From assembly GCA_938074535.1 (NCBI GenBank), contig CALJER010000017.1, forward strand, positions 1-64,000: a stretch of DNA of 64,000 nt, in the 5' to 3' direction. This document shows positions 1 to 6,294 of the stretch, in pieces (the stretch's first letter is position 1; the number at the start of each line of letters is the position of its first letter). The notes beneath the pieces were generated by a model. It made no database searches. It saw only the letters and a program-made list of their open reading frames with translations, and was not told the origin of the DNA. The DNA comes from an uncultured archaeon. GTDB taxonomy: Archaea; Hadarchaeota; Hadarchaeia; Hadarchaeales; WYZ-LMO6. The translations under genes were made by a program, and so were the position numbers.

Positions 1-216
1 CTCCAGCACCCTCCTGGGGGTGGAGAGGCCCAGGAGCTCCATCCTCCTCTCCATGGACTCCCTCACCCCTTCCCTGGTCCTCTCCCCTCTCCCGCTCAGG
101 GCCTCGATCACGGGGCAGAACTGGGTGAGGGGCTCCCCCACAGAGACGATCCTGCCCCCCTCCACCACCACCCTGGCCTTGGCCACTTCCCAGACGTGCC
201 TGTCCACATTAAACAT
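1..216 (-). CDS. DUF2099 / methanogenesis marker 8-like protein, N-terminal part
   Basis: The first 72 residues of a protein that runs off the left edge of the window. The visible part has the pattern seen at the N terminus of the DUF2099 family (putative methanogenesis marker protein 8): a lysine-valine-valine-valine-glutamate strand, GEPL, then FCP, then a helical stretch. The role of the family is not known; it is found mostly in methanogens and relatives. The gene starts at an ATG at 216 and is divergent from the cysteine desulfurase at 337. Its high G+C contrasts with the sulfur cluster that begins just to the right. The family call rests on a short fragment and is moderate. Confidence 0.6.
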   Translation of the reverse strand, partial: MFNVDRHVWEVAKARVVVEGGRIVSVGEPLTQFCPVIEALSGRGERTREGVRESMERRMELLGLSTPRRVLE

Positions 217-252
217 TTCAACATAAACTGATAAAAATAAGCTCCTCACCAA

Positions 253-274
253 AAGGTTTAAATAACATCGTTAT
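253..274 (+). promoter_or_regulatory. Promoter and palindromic operator of the sufS-like gene
   Basis: A TATA-like element (TTTAAATA, 256-263) runs directly into ATAACATCGTTAT (262-274), which has perfect five-base inverted arms around three bases. The same palindrome recurs at the other promoters of this cluster. A protein bound here would cover the space between the TATA box and the expected transcription start, so repression is the simplest reading. The start codon is 63 bases further on. Confidence 0.75.
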
Positions 275-336
275 AAAAGGAGGAGAACCGCGCACCAGGG
301 AGAACTTTTATTCCGAACTACGGGGGAGGTAAAACG

Positions 337-1542
337 ATGCCAAGTGTGGAGAGGATAAGAGAGGACTTTCCCCTCCTCCGCTCGGGGATTATCTACCTAG
401 ATAATGCAGCAAGTACTCTAACACCCGAACCGGTCTTGGACAAGATGCTAAAGTTCTACCGCGAATGCAGGGCGAATGTGGGGCGGGGAGTCCACAGGCT
501 CTCCATAGAGGCAGGTGAGAGACTCTCCTTAGCTAGGGAGAAGGTGCGAAGGTTCATCGGAGCAAAATCGGAGCGTGAGGTGATCTTCACCAAAAACACC
601 ACCGAAGGCATTAACTTGGTGGCGAAGGGGCTGAAGTGGAAGAGAGGGGATAGAGTGATCACCACCCTCTTAGAACACCACTCCAACCTCCTTCCCTGGC
701 TCGCGCTGGGAAAGCATGGTGTGGAAGTGAGGGTAGTGAGGCCCAGCAAGGAGGGTGTGTTGAGGCCGGAGGACTTCGAAAGGGAAATGGGGAAAAATGC
801 CAAGCTGGTGGCCCTGACCCACGTTTCGAATGTTCTCGGAAGCGTAAGCCCAGTAAGGGAGATTACAAAAGTGGCTCACGAGTACGGGGCCAAGGTACTG
901 GTAGATGCCGCTCAATCCGCCCCACACTTGGCGCTAGACGTGAAAGATCTTGGATGCGACTACCTTGCCTTTTCTGGACACAAGATGTTAGGGCCCACGG
1001 GCATTGGGGTGCTCTACGTGAGGGAACAACATTTGGAAGAACTAGAGCCCCTCTGCTTGGGGGGAGGAGCCGTGGAAGAGGTCTCCTCGGAAGAGTACTC
1101 CCTTACGAGTTCCCCGGAGCGATACGAGGCGGGCACGCTGCCCATCGCCGAGGCCATAGGACTGGGGGAGGCCGTAGAATACCTTCAGAAGGTGGGATTT
1201 GAGACCCTCGCTCAGCACGAGAGGTCAGTGCTCAAACGTCTCCAGGAAGGGTTAGAGGGGATTCCGAAAGCGGAGGTCTATGGTCCCACCGATCCGGAAC
1301 ACAGAGTGAGCATCGTTTCCTTCAACATAAAGGGGATGAACCCCCATGACGTGGCCGCCATTTTGGATCATTCCTCCAGCATCATGGTGAGATCAGGCCA
1401 CCACTGCGCAATGCCCCTCCACAGGGAGTTGCTGGGTCTTCAAGAAGGTAGCGTCAGAGCCTCCGTATACCTCTACAACACGGCAGAGGAAGTGGAGAAG
1501 CTCGTGGAGGTTGTGGAGAAGATAGCCCGCGAACTCCTGTGA
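337..1542 (+). CDS. sufS: Cysteine desulfurase, SufS/CsdA type
   Basis: A 401-residue group II cysteine desulfurase. It would use PLP to take sulfur from L-cysteine as a persulfide. All key residues are visible: His115 in the LEHHSN motif that stacks on PLP, Asp190 and Gln193 in VDAAQS, His215-Lys216 in SGHK (the PLP lysine), and Cys357 in RSGHHC (the persulfide cysteine). Length is normal for the family. It is transcribed alone from an operator-bearing promoter, with a second operator promoter starting after it for the E1-nifS-iscU operon. It is the intact desulfurase of the cluster, in contrast to the altered NifS at 2664, so it is the more likely sulfur source for IscU, ThiI and SepCysS. 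The ATG at 337 is preceded by GGGGGAGGT. Confidence 0.93.
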   Translation: MPSVERIREDFPLLRSGIIYLDNAASTLTPEPVLDKMLKFYRECRANVGRGVHRLSIEAGERLSLAREKVRRFIGAKSEREVIFTKNTTEGINLVAKGLKWKRGDRVITTLLEHHSNLLPWLALGKHGVEVRVVRPSKEGVLRPEDFEREMGKNAKLVALTHVSNVLGSVSPVREITKVAHEYGAKVLVDAAQSAPHLALDVKDLGCDYLAFSGHKMLGPTGIGVLYVREQHLEELEPLCLGGGAVEEVSSEEYSLTSSPERYEAGTLPIAEAIGLGEAVEYLQKVGFETLAQHERSVLKRLQEGLEGIPKAEVYGPTDPEHRVSIVSFNIKGMNPHDVAAILDHSSSIMVRSGHHCAMPLHRELLGLQEGSVRASVYLYNTAEEVEKLVEVVEKIARELL

Positions 1543-1570
1543 GGTTTCTAAAAACCCAGCGTACACAATG

Positions 1571-1590
1571 CTTATATATAACACCGTTTT
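1571..1590 (+). promoter_or_regulatory. Promoter and operator of the E1-nifS-iscU operon
   Basis: A TATA box (TTATATATA, 1572-1580) overlaps ATAACACCGTTTT (1578-1590), a copy of the cluster palindrome with one mismatch in its right arm. The ATG of the next gene is only 13 bases beyond the operator, so the mRNA is probably leaderless or nearly so and the operator would block initiation. Confidence 0.6.
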
Positions 1591-1602
1591 AATTCTTAAG
1601 AG

Positions 1603-2652
1603 ATGGTGCTCCTCACCGAAAAAGAAAAGCAGAGATATTCAAGACAAATCGTCTTTCGAAAAATGGGGGAGAAAGGTCAAGAGATGCTGAAGCAAGCCAA
1701 AGTCGCCATATTAGGTCTAGGAGCGATCGGGAGTCCATTGGCAATTTACCTGGCTTCAGCTGGTGTCGGTTATATAAGGTTAATAGATAGGGATTTGGTA
1801 GAACTGAGCAATATCCAAAGACAAATCTTGTATGAAGAAAAAGATACCGTGGAATGGAAACCCAAAGCAACCGCGGCCAAAGAAAAGCTGGAAAGGGTTA
1901 ATTCAGATATAGTGCCGGAAGCCAGATTTGAGGACTTCAACCCAGCCACGGCCGAAGAACTCGTAGCCGATGTCGACCTCGTTCTGGATGGAACGGATAA
2001 CCTCGAGGCCAGGTTCTTGCTCAACGAGGTGTGCGTCAAAAACAACATACCTTTTATCTACGGAGCTGCGATAGAAGACTACGGCGCGGTCAGCTTTATC
2101 GTTCCAGGAGAGACCCCTTGTTTACGATGCATAATTCCAGAATTGCCTGAACCGGGGAGCTTACCCACGTGCGAAACAGCGGGGGTCCTAGGTCCCGCGC
2201 CCGGTGTAGTAGGTATGATTGAGGCGGCAGAAGCCATCAAATATTTTGTGGGCTTTGGGGAGCTTCTGCGCTCAAAGCTTCTGTACTTCGATCTTTCTTC
2301 TCTTTCCTTTGAGATCATCGATGTTCATAGGAACCCTAACTGCCCCACGTGTGTTCGCGAGGAATTTCCTCTCCTCAACAGAGAAATAAAACAATCTACC
2401 ATCAGCACTCTGTGTGGAAGGAATGCCGTCCAAATCTCCCCCAAAGCTGATTTGGGATTGAACCTGCAGGCCTTGGGGGAAAATCTAAGAAAAAATCCTG
2501 AATTCGAGGTTAAGAAGCTGACTGGGGATTTACTAGTCGTTGAGCACGGCGGACTTTCTATTGCCATAACCCCCTCTGGTAGAGCCATCGTGCGCAACAC
2601 GAATTCTGAGAAAAGGGCAAAAAGCGTTTTAAGTAGGATCATAAGTTGCTAG
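1603..2652 (+). CDS. E1-like adenylyltransferase, ThiF/MoeB/HesA family
   Basis: Members of this family adenylate the C-terminal glycine of ubiquitin-like sulfur carriers (ThiS, MoaD, SAMPs) so that they can be thiocarboxylated. The 349-residue protein has a Rossmann nucleotide site GLGAIG (38-43), a family Arg in SRQ, SNIQRQ at 69-74, two zinc-binding pairs (Cys173/Cys176 and Cys247/Cys250) and a candidate catalytic Cys190 in PTCETAGVLGP. After the E1 domain there is an extra C-terminal part (about 262-349) that looks like a small alpha/beta domain; Cys271 and a C-terminal Cys are of unknown role. It is first in an operon with NifS and IscU homologues. No sulfur-carrier gene is visible nearby, so its substrate protein is unknown. 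Confidence 0.88.
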   Translation: MVLLTEKEKQRYSRQIVFRKMGEKGQEMLKQAKVAILGLGAIGSPLAIYLASAGVGYIRLIDRDLVELSNIQRQILYEEKDTVEWKPKATAAKEKLERVNSDIVPEARFEDFNPATAEELVADVDLVLDGTDNLEARFLLNEVCVKNNIPFIYGAAIEDYGAVSFIVPGETPCLRCIIPELPEPGSLPTCETAGVLGPAPGVVGMIEAAEAIKYFVGFGELLRSKLLYFDLSSLSFEIIDVHRNPNCPTCVREEFPLLNREIKQSTISTLCGRNAVQISPKADLGLNLQALGENLRKNPEFEVKKLTGDLLVVEHGGLSIAITPSGRAIVRNTNSEKRAKSVLSRIISC

Positions 2653-2663
2653 AGCCGAGAAAC

Positions 2664-3836
2664 ATGAGAGTTTATCTCGATAATGGAACCACGACACAAG
2701 TCGCCAAGGAAGTTCTGGAGGAGATGCTTCCCTACTTCAGGGAGAAATTCGGTCACCCAACTTTCGTTTATTCGCTTGGACAAGAAGCGGCTGACGCTGT
2801 TGAGAGAGCTCAAGAAATAATCGCAGAATCTATCAACGCGAAACGCGAGGAGATAATATTTACCTCTGGAGCCACGGAAGCCAACGATCTCGCCATCCGG
2901 GGTATGGCCTACGCCAATAAGAAAAGGGGAAACCACATCATCACAACTAAGGTCGAAAATCCTTCCGTTTTACGGGTGTGTGAGAGGTTGGAAAGCGAGG
3001 GGTTTAAAGTCGACTACCTAGATGTTGACCCGCAGGGGTTCCTAGACCTAAATCAGCTAGAGGACCTCATAAACGATAAAACCATCTTGATCAGCATAAT
3101 GCACGTCAATGACGAAATAGGCACGATCGAACCCATCGAGGAAGTGGGGAAAATACTCCAGGAACTTAGGCAAAGAGTTTATTTTCATGTAAATGCTGCC
3201 GCTTCTTATGGTAGGGTTCCTATCGATGTAGAGAGAATGAACATCGATGCTCTAAGCATAACTGCGCACAAGATCCATGGGCCCAAGGGCGCCGGAGCGC
3301 TTTATTTGAGAACGAATACGCCCGTAGAGCCGGTGACATGCGGCTATGTCTCCCTCTTTCCCCTTAGGCCAGGCACCGAGAATGTCCCGGCAATCGTGGG
3401 ATTTGGCAAGGCAGCTGAGCTGGCCTTCGATGGTTTTGAAAAACACGTGGAACATATGAAAAGACTGAGAGATAAGCTGATGAATGGCATTGAGGAGAAA
3501 ATTCAACATGTAGTGCTGCATGGACCAAGAGGTGAGAGGAGAAGTCCTGCGAATGTGAACTATTCCTTCAAGTACGTCGAGGGAGAATCAGTGCTGCTGC
3601 ACCTGGACTTAAACGGCATCTCAGTGGCAACGGGCTCGGCGTGCTCGACGCGGAAGCTGGAACCAAGTCACGTCCTCACCGCCATAGGTGTGAAACCGGA
3701 GATCGCGCACGGGGCCATAAGATTCACGCTGAGCAGATACAACACCAGCGAAGAGATAGACTACGTGCTGGAGGTGCTTCCGAAAGTAATCGAAAATTTG
3801 AGGAGGATAAGTCCGATAAAAGCAGGCCAGTTCTAG
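2664..3836 (+). CDS. nifS: NifS/IscS-like protein with altered PLP site
   Basis: A 390-residue class V aminotransferase fold protein related to NifS/IscS. The PLP lysine (Lys203, in AHKIHGPKG) and the loop cysteine (Cys327, in GSACST) are kept. Several residues that hold PLP are not: the His of the usual EH.AVL motif is Asn99 (VENPSVL), the Asp that contacts the pyridine nitrogen is Asn177 and the neighbouring Gln is Ala180 (HVNAAAS), and the usual GGGQE segment before the arginine loop reads CGYVSLF. Catalysis from free cysteine may therefore be weak or absent. It may act as a persulfide relay or as an IscU partner. I chose the ATG at 2664, which gives the normal MRVYLDN start; a TTG at 2646 is possible. 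It follows the E1 gene by 11 bases, with the iscU-like gene next. Confidence 0.85.
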   Translation: MRVYLDNGTTTQVAKEVLEEMLPYFREKFGHPTFVYSLGQEAADAVERAQEIIAESINAKREEIIFTSGATEANDLAIRGMAYANKKRGNHIITTKVENPSVLRVCERLESEGFKVDYLDVDPQGFLDLNQLEDLINDKTILISIMHVNDEIGTIEPIEEVGKILQELRQRVYFHVNAAASYGRVPIDVERMNIDALSITAHKIHGPKGAGALYLRTNTPVEPVTCGYVSLFPLRPGTENVPAIVGFGKAAELAFDGFEKHVEHMKRLRDKLMNGIEEKIQHVVLHGPRGERRSPANVNYSFKYVEGESVLLHLDLNGISVATGSACSTRKLEPSHVLTAIGVKPEIAHGAIRFTLSRYNTSEEIDYVLEVLPKVIENLRRISPIKAGQF

Positions 3837-3845
3837 GTGAGGGAA

Positions 3846-4259
3846 ATGCCCGTAGAATATACTGAAAAAAGCCTTCTGAAATACTCGCAGCGTATAATCG
3901 AGCTATTCAAAAATCCGAAAAATGTGGGAGAAATGGAAAATCCAACGGTAACGGTCAGTGAGGGGGACCCCCAGTGTGGCGACATGATGCAGATGTCACT
4001 AAAAATTGAGGGAAACAAAATCCTTGATGCAAAATTTCTCTCCTTCGGCTGTGCTGCCAACATCGCCACTGGCTCAGCTGTGACCGAAATGATTAAGGGA
4101 AAAACCTTGGACGAGGCAGAGAAGCTTTCTATAAAAGAGGTTTCGGACTCATTAGGGGGCCTTCCCGCTCTTAAAATGCACTGTGCGGTCCTCGCTCACA
4201 AAACGCTCCGGAAGGCGATAAGGGAGTACAGACAAAAAATAGAGGAACTTAAAACCTGA
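3846..4259 (+). CDS. iscU: Iron-sulfur cluster scaffold, IscU/NifU-N type
   Basis: A 137-residue scaffold protein on which Fe-S clusters are assembled before transfer to apoproteins. The three ligand cysteines are present: Cys44 in PQCGD (with the regulatory Asp46), Cys69 in FGCA and Cys113 in MHCAVL. KGKTLDEA and the C-terminal helix are also typical. It follows the altered NifS by nine bases, so the pair resembles a NifS-IscU unit. The ATG at 3846 has AGGTGA five bases upstream; a GTG at 3837 directly after the previous stop is an alternative that adds three residues. A lysine-rich N terminus and normal length argue for an intact protein. Confidence 0.92.
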   Translation: MPVEYTEKSLLKYSQRIIELFKNPKNVGEMENPTVTVSEGDPQCGDMMQMSLKIEGNKILDAKFLSFGCAANIATGSAVTEMIKGKTLDEAEKLSIKEVSDSLGGLPALKMHCAVLAHKTLRKAIREYRQKIEELKT

Positions 4260-4267
4260 GAAAGAAT

Positions 4268-5008
4268 ATGGACACGGCCGAGAAGTCCGCTCAATTGATC
4301 CTGCCTGGCTTCAAGGAGAATTGTTCCGTAAGTAGAGGGGTGGAGATTGGAGAACTCTTAAAAATTAGAAAGAATGCCGTGCTTTACATCCAACCGTGCG
4401 TCTCTGAAAGAGGGAAGTTGATAGCCGATGTGGAGCTTAAAAGGGAGGAAGACAAGCCACGGTCCATAGACCCTCCCACACTCTGCTCGATATTAGAAAT
4501 TCACAAAAGGCGGTTTGGGGAGTTCAAGTGCAGTAGGAGTCTGGGAGTGGCAAAGCTCAGGTTTAAGGGAAAAGAAATAAGCATATTCAAGAGCGGGAAG
4601 CTGAAAATACAGCGGGTCCTAGATAAGGAAGAGATACTGAAAACAGCGACTTCCATCACCCGCCTCATTTGGGGGGCAGTGGTATGTGACATTTGCGGAT
4701 ATCCTACCATTGCCTGCGCCTCTGGCAAGTGCGGGAAGTGCATCTCGGAAAGAACTCAACAGGTTACCTTAGAGGAAATTCCCAACGCTGCACCGTTAGT
4801 GGAGGGCTATTCAGCGCTAAAAAAAGCTGAAGAGTTAGGAGGGAAACATCCGGAAGCATTTCAGAAGGCCGTAAACACCGCAGAATATCTAGCGCTCTTT
4901 TTCATCGAAGAGGCTGCGGATAAGGAAACTGCAAGATTGGGATTAATTTTGCTGGGCAAGGCTGAGCAGCTCAAAGAACTCGCATTCAAAAACGTTTTAT
5001 CTCTATGA
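4268..5008 (+). CDS. Unknown cysteine-rich protein in the sulfur operon
   Basis: A 246-residue protein that I do not recognise with confidence. The central part (about 85-140) has an alternating strand and helix pattern with KLRFKGKEISIFKSGKL, reminiscent of one TBP-like repeat. It is followed by a cysteine cluster, Cys140-x2-Cys143, Cys150, Cys155-x2-Cys158, that could hold zinc or an Fe-S cluster. The last 80 residues look helical. It is the last gene of the E1-nifS-iscU operon, eight bases after iscU, which suggests a role in sulfur transfer or Fe-S handling. A bridging role like that of SepCysE in the SepRS-SepCysS complex is possible but only a guess. The stop codon overlaps the next operator. 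Confidence 0.75.
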   Translation: MDTAEKSAQLILPGFKENCSVSRGVEIGELLKIRKNAVLYIQPCVSERGKLIADVELKREEDKPRSIDPPTLCSILEIHKRRFGEFKCSRSLGVAKLRFKGKEISIFKSGKLKIQRVLDKEEILKTATSITRLIWGAVVCDICGYPTIACASGKCGKCISERTQQVTLEEIPNAAPLVEGYSALKKAEELGGKHPEAFQKAVNTAEYLALFFIEEAADKETARLGLILLGKAEQLKELAFKNVLSL

Positions 5009-5020
5009 TAACAATGTAAT
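5008..5020 (+). promoter_or_regulatory. Degenerate operator before the HTH regulator gene
   Basis: ATAACAATGTAAT overlaps the stop codon of the preceding gene and ends eight bases before the regulator's ATG. The left arm is perfect and the right arm has one mismatch to ATAAC-NNN-GTTAT. If real, it makes the regulator autoregulated. This is the weakest of the seven copies and has no convincing TATA box of its own, so the regulator may also be read from the upstream operon. Confidence 0.45.
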
Positions 5021-5028
5021 TCAGTAAA

Positions 5029-5340
5029 ATGAAGCCCCCTTGCGAAAAGGTGTTTAAAAATGCTCTCCCTGCACTAAGAGCTCTTCTAGTGAAGGATCTC
5101 ATTGAAAGACATAACCTAAGCCAACTCGAGATTGCGCGGAGGTTGGGCATAACCCAGCCGGCGGTCAGTCAGTACCTGAGATCCCTCAGAGGAGTCAGCC
5201 ACAGTAAGATGCTCCTCAGGAAGAAAGATTTGATGAAGTCCTTGAGAAAGTTCTCCGACCTTATCGCAAAGGAGGAAATAAGCGAAGACGAGAAACTCAA
5301 GATGTACTGTAAACTCTGTGAAATTTTGAGAAAGAAATAA
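5029..5340 (+). CDS. Helix-turn-helix transcriptional regulator with C-x2-C tail
   Basis: A 103-residue DNA-binding protein of the archaeal XRE-like type (COG2522-like). The helix-turn-helix is at about residues 32-51, with LEIARRLGITQPAVSQYL as the recognition unit. A cysteine near the N terminus (Cys5) and a C-terminal Cys94-x2-Cys97 pair could bind a metal or Fe-S cluster or act as a thiol switch. It sits in the middle of the sulfur cluster, just after the Fe-S operon and convergent with the tRNA-Cys gene. It is the only regulator in the cluster, so it is the natural candidate for binding the repeated ATAAC-NNN-GTTAT palindrome. That assignment is inference from position and size. Confidence 0.88.
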   Translation: MKPPCEKVFKNALPALRALLVKDLIERHNLSQLEIARRLGITQPAVSQYLRSLRGVSHSKMLLRKKDLMKSLRKFSDLIAKEEISEDEKLKMYCKLCEILRKK

Positions 5341-5453
5341 CCCTCTTTCCCGCTTCTTATCCCCACCTCCTCTTGAGTGTGTGGTTGTCCCTATATCCCC
5401 AAAGCCTCCCTTCTCACGAACTCATACCAGAGATAACCAGCATATCCCATATT

Positions 5454-5527
5454 TGGAGCCGGGAGCCGGATTTGCACCGGCGTGGGCGGGTCTGCAGCCC
5501 GCCGCCTAACTTCTCGGCCATCCCGGC
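5454..5527 (-). tRNA. tRNA-Cys (anticodon GCA)
   Basis: Read on the minus strand it gives a full cloverleaf: acceptor stem GCCGGGA/TCCCGGC, anticodon stem GCGGG/CCCGC with loop CTGCAGA (anticodon GCA), T stem GCCGG/CCGGC, discriminator U, and an encoded CCA. U73 and GCA are the identity elements of tRNA-Cys. The D loop (AGAAGTTA) lacks the usual GG pair and the T loop reads TGCAAAT, with G at position 55 instead of U, so the elbow contacts look non-standard. It is the substrate of the SepRS-SepCysS pathway, whose second enzyme is encoded 3 kb away. Its promoter faces that of the ThiI-like gene. Confidence 0.95.
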
Positions 5528-5535
5528 TCTTATTT

Positions 5536-5550
5536 TATAACGTCGTTATA
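5536..5550 (-). promoter_or_regulatory. Perfect operator palindrome in the tRNA-Cys promoter
   Basis: TATAACGTCGTTATA is a perfect 15-base palindrome around a central T. It lies nine bases from the 5' end of tRNA-Cys, between that end and a minus-strand TATA-like box (CTTTTTAAGG, 5551-5560). Binding here would cover the expected transcription start of the tRNA. The core ATAACGTCGTTAT (5537-5549) is identical to the copy at the thi4 promoter. Confidence 0.75.
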
Positions 5551-5585
5551 CCTTAAAAAGCTTTCGGAAAGCATAACATAGTTAT
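5551..5585 (+). promoter_or_regulatory. ThiI-like gene promoter with second operator
   Basis: CCTTAAAAAG (5551-5560) reads as a TATA-like element on both strands and could serve both the leftward tRNA-Cys and the rightward ThiI-like gene. ATAACATAGTTAT (5573-5585), with perfect inverted arms, follows at the expected start point of the rightward transcript; the ATG is at 5608. The divergent pair therefore has one operator per direction. Confidence 0.7.
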
Positions 5586-5607
5586 ATTTCGAGAATAAAT
5601 CAAAATA

Positions 5608-6294
5608 ATGCAGAAGCTCATCTGTTTAGTTTCGGGGGGGATAGATTCACCAGTAGCCTGCGCGCTGATGGCAAAAAGGTTCGAGGTTCTGCCTATGCAC
5701 TTCTGTCTCTATCCTTATACGTGCGAAAATGCCTTCTTTGAAGTAGTGAAGGTGCTAAAGCATCTCAGGAGCAAGATAGGCTTCGAAAAAGCCATCGTCT
5801 TTCCTTGGGCTTGGGCTTTGCACACTTTTCTCAAAAATCGGAGAAAAAGCTACGCCTGCCTCGCTTGCAGGGAGGGCATGTTTAGGGTGGCAGAAATTTT
5901 CTGCGAGCTGGAAGGGGCGATAGGCATAGTCACCGGAGAGTCGTTAGGGCAAAAAGCGACCCAGACGTTGGCAAACCTCGTAGCAACTTCCTTTGGAAGA
6001 AAGTTCCCGGTTCTAAGACCACTTTTAGGGCTAGACAAGCAGGAAATAATTGAACTCTCGAGAAAGCTCGGCCTTTGGCACGATACGCATGCGGGTTGCT
6101 GTTTTGCCACACCTAGACACCCATGCACAAAAGCGAGGCTCGGGATGCTCGAAGAGTTCTCAGCTGATGCTGAAGTCAGAAAAGCTATTCGAAAGGGCTT
6201 CAAACACTTTCTAGAGATACGGAGATTCGAGGAGGACTTCGAAAACTATCTAACCTTGCTGGTACAACCGGCAGACGACGATGAAACATTGTGA
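5608..6294 (+). CDS. Minimal ThiI-type PP-loop sulfurtransferase
   Basis: ThiI enzymes adenylate a uridine in tRNA with a PP-loop domain and then insert sulfur to make 4-thiouridine. This 228-residue protein has only the PP-loop part: SGGIDS at 9-14, and TGESLGQKATQTLANL at about 109-124, a ThiI signature. The N-terminal ferredoxin-like and THUMP domains that bind tRNA are missing, as is a rhodanese domain. Cysteines at 84 and 87 (C-x2-C), 164, 165 and 173 could carry a persulfide or ligate an Fe-S cluster, as reported for methanogen-type ThiI. Either it uses a partner for tRNA binding or it acts on another substrate. The 3' end overlaps the convergent gene by 49 bases. Two operators lie upstream. 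Confidence 0.85.
   Translation: MQKLICLVSGGIDSPVACALMAKRFEVLPMHFCLYPYTCENAFFEVVKVLKHLRSKIGFEKAIVFPWAWALHTFLKNRRKSYACLACREGMFRVAEIFCELEGAIGIVTGESLGQKATQTLANLVATSFGRKFPVLRPLLGLDKQEIIELSRKLGLWHDTHAGCCFATPRHPCTKARLGMLEEFSADAEVRKAIRKGFKHFLEIRRFEEDFENYLTLLVQPADDDETL

Noticed and set aside
5430-5445. GATAACCAGCATATC near the 3' side of tRNA-Cys as an eighth operator copy.
   Set aside because: Only the left half fits; the right half lacks GTTAT and the place is not at a promoter.
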